Below, one piece after another: positions 5,508-5,544 of a DNA stretch of 5,544 nucleotides. The notes under the pieces were generated by a model, which was not told the DNA's origin, searched no databases, and saw only the letters and a program-made list of their open reading frames with translations. Numbering within the stretch: the first letter of the stretch is position 1; every line of letters begins with the position of its first letter. The stretch covers positions 1 through 5,544 of the forward strand of contig CALEJO010000183.1 in assembly GCA_937898155.1 (NCBI GenBank), in the 5' to 3' direction. A program made the position numbers and the translations under genes. This stretch comes from an uncultured Clostridia bacterium (lineage in GTDB: Bacteria; Bacillota; Clostridia; Oscillospirales; CAG-272).

Positions 5508-5544
5508 TTCTTCTCCTCCTTTCCCGCGCGTCCGATCGCGTAGG
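5504..5544 (-). CDS. 3' end of the gene upstream of the CHR gene (probably its CHR partner)
   Basis: A third - strand frame enters from the right edge, encodes YAIGRAGKEEKK and stops at a TGA (5504-5506) that shares ATGA with the start of the CHR gene. The highly charged lysine/glutamate tail and the overlap are what one expects of the first gene of a paired short-chain CHR operon, but only 12 residues are visible, so the identity rests on context alone. The AGGAGG used by the downstream CHR gene lies inside this coding end. Confidence 0.55.
   Translation of the reverse strand, partial: YAIGRAGKEEKK

Overview
The window looks like chromosomal DNA of a moderately GC-rich Bacillota (Clostridia-type) bacterium, quite possibly a gut or other anaerobic community member. 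The evidence is strong AGGAGG-type ribosome binding sites, a sigma-A promoter with a consensus -10, a lipoprotein-type BMP solute-binding protein and protein sequences of clostridial flavour. This assignment is inference; no rRNA or other phylogenetic marker beyond a piece of rnhB is present. No phage, IS element, CRISPR array, tRNA or rRNA was seen, and no gene-free stretch exceeds about 160 bases.

Layout from left to right. (1) Positions 1-225, + strand: the C-terminal part of ribonuclease HII (rnhB), cut by the window edge on the left. (2) Positions about 214-1200, - strand: an ABC ATPase of the BMP/nucleoside-uptake class with a complete first ATP-binding domain and only the start of its second. 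The two genes run tail to tail and merge without a stop codon in either frame, at an AT-rich spot near 214-225. This is a deletion/rearrangement scar or an assembly chimera, and it also removes the permease genes expected after the ATPase. (3) Positions 1201-1308: a short intergenic region packed with RNA structure. A perfect 15-bp hairpin behind the bmp gene shares one arm with a 27-bp imperfect stem that lies in front of the ATPase ribosome binding site. (4) Positions 1309-2406, - strand: a BMP-family substrate-binding lipoprotein, driven by a near-consensus promoter at 2465-2493 with a dyad around the start of transcription. (5) Positions 2568-4874, - strand: a 768-residue cytoplasmic glycosidase-like protein resembling the GH106-like TIM-barrel family. 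(6) Positions 4935-5507, - strand: a short-chain chromate-transporter (CHR) family membrane protein whose start codon overlaps the stop codon of an upstream gene entering from the right edge (5504-5544), probably its CHR partner.

How they work together: the BMP lipoprotein and the ATPase are the binding and energising parts of one ABC importer, probably for nucleosides, with bmp having its own promoter and a hairpin that would let it be expressed above the ATPase. The CHR pair forms a separate translationally coupled unit ending at a hairpin (4905-4927). The glycosidase may be read from that transcript or from a promoter I could not identify; nothing in the sequence ties its function to the importer. 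I found no convincing new multi-gene system. The points most worth a second look are the rnhB/ATPase junction and the two mutually exclusive hairpins between bmp and the ATPase.
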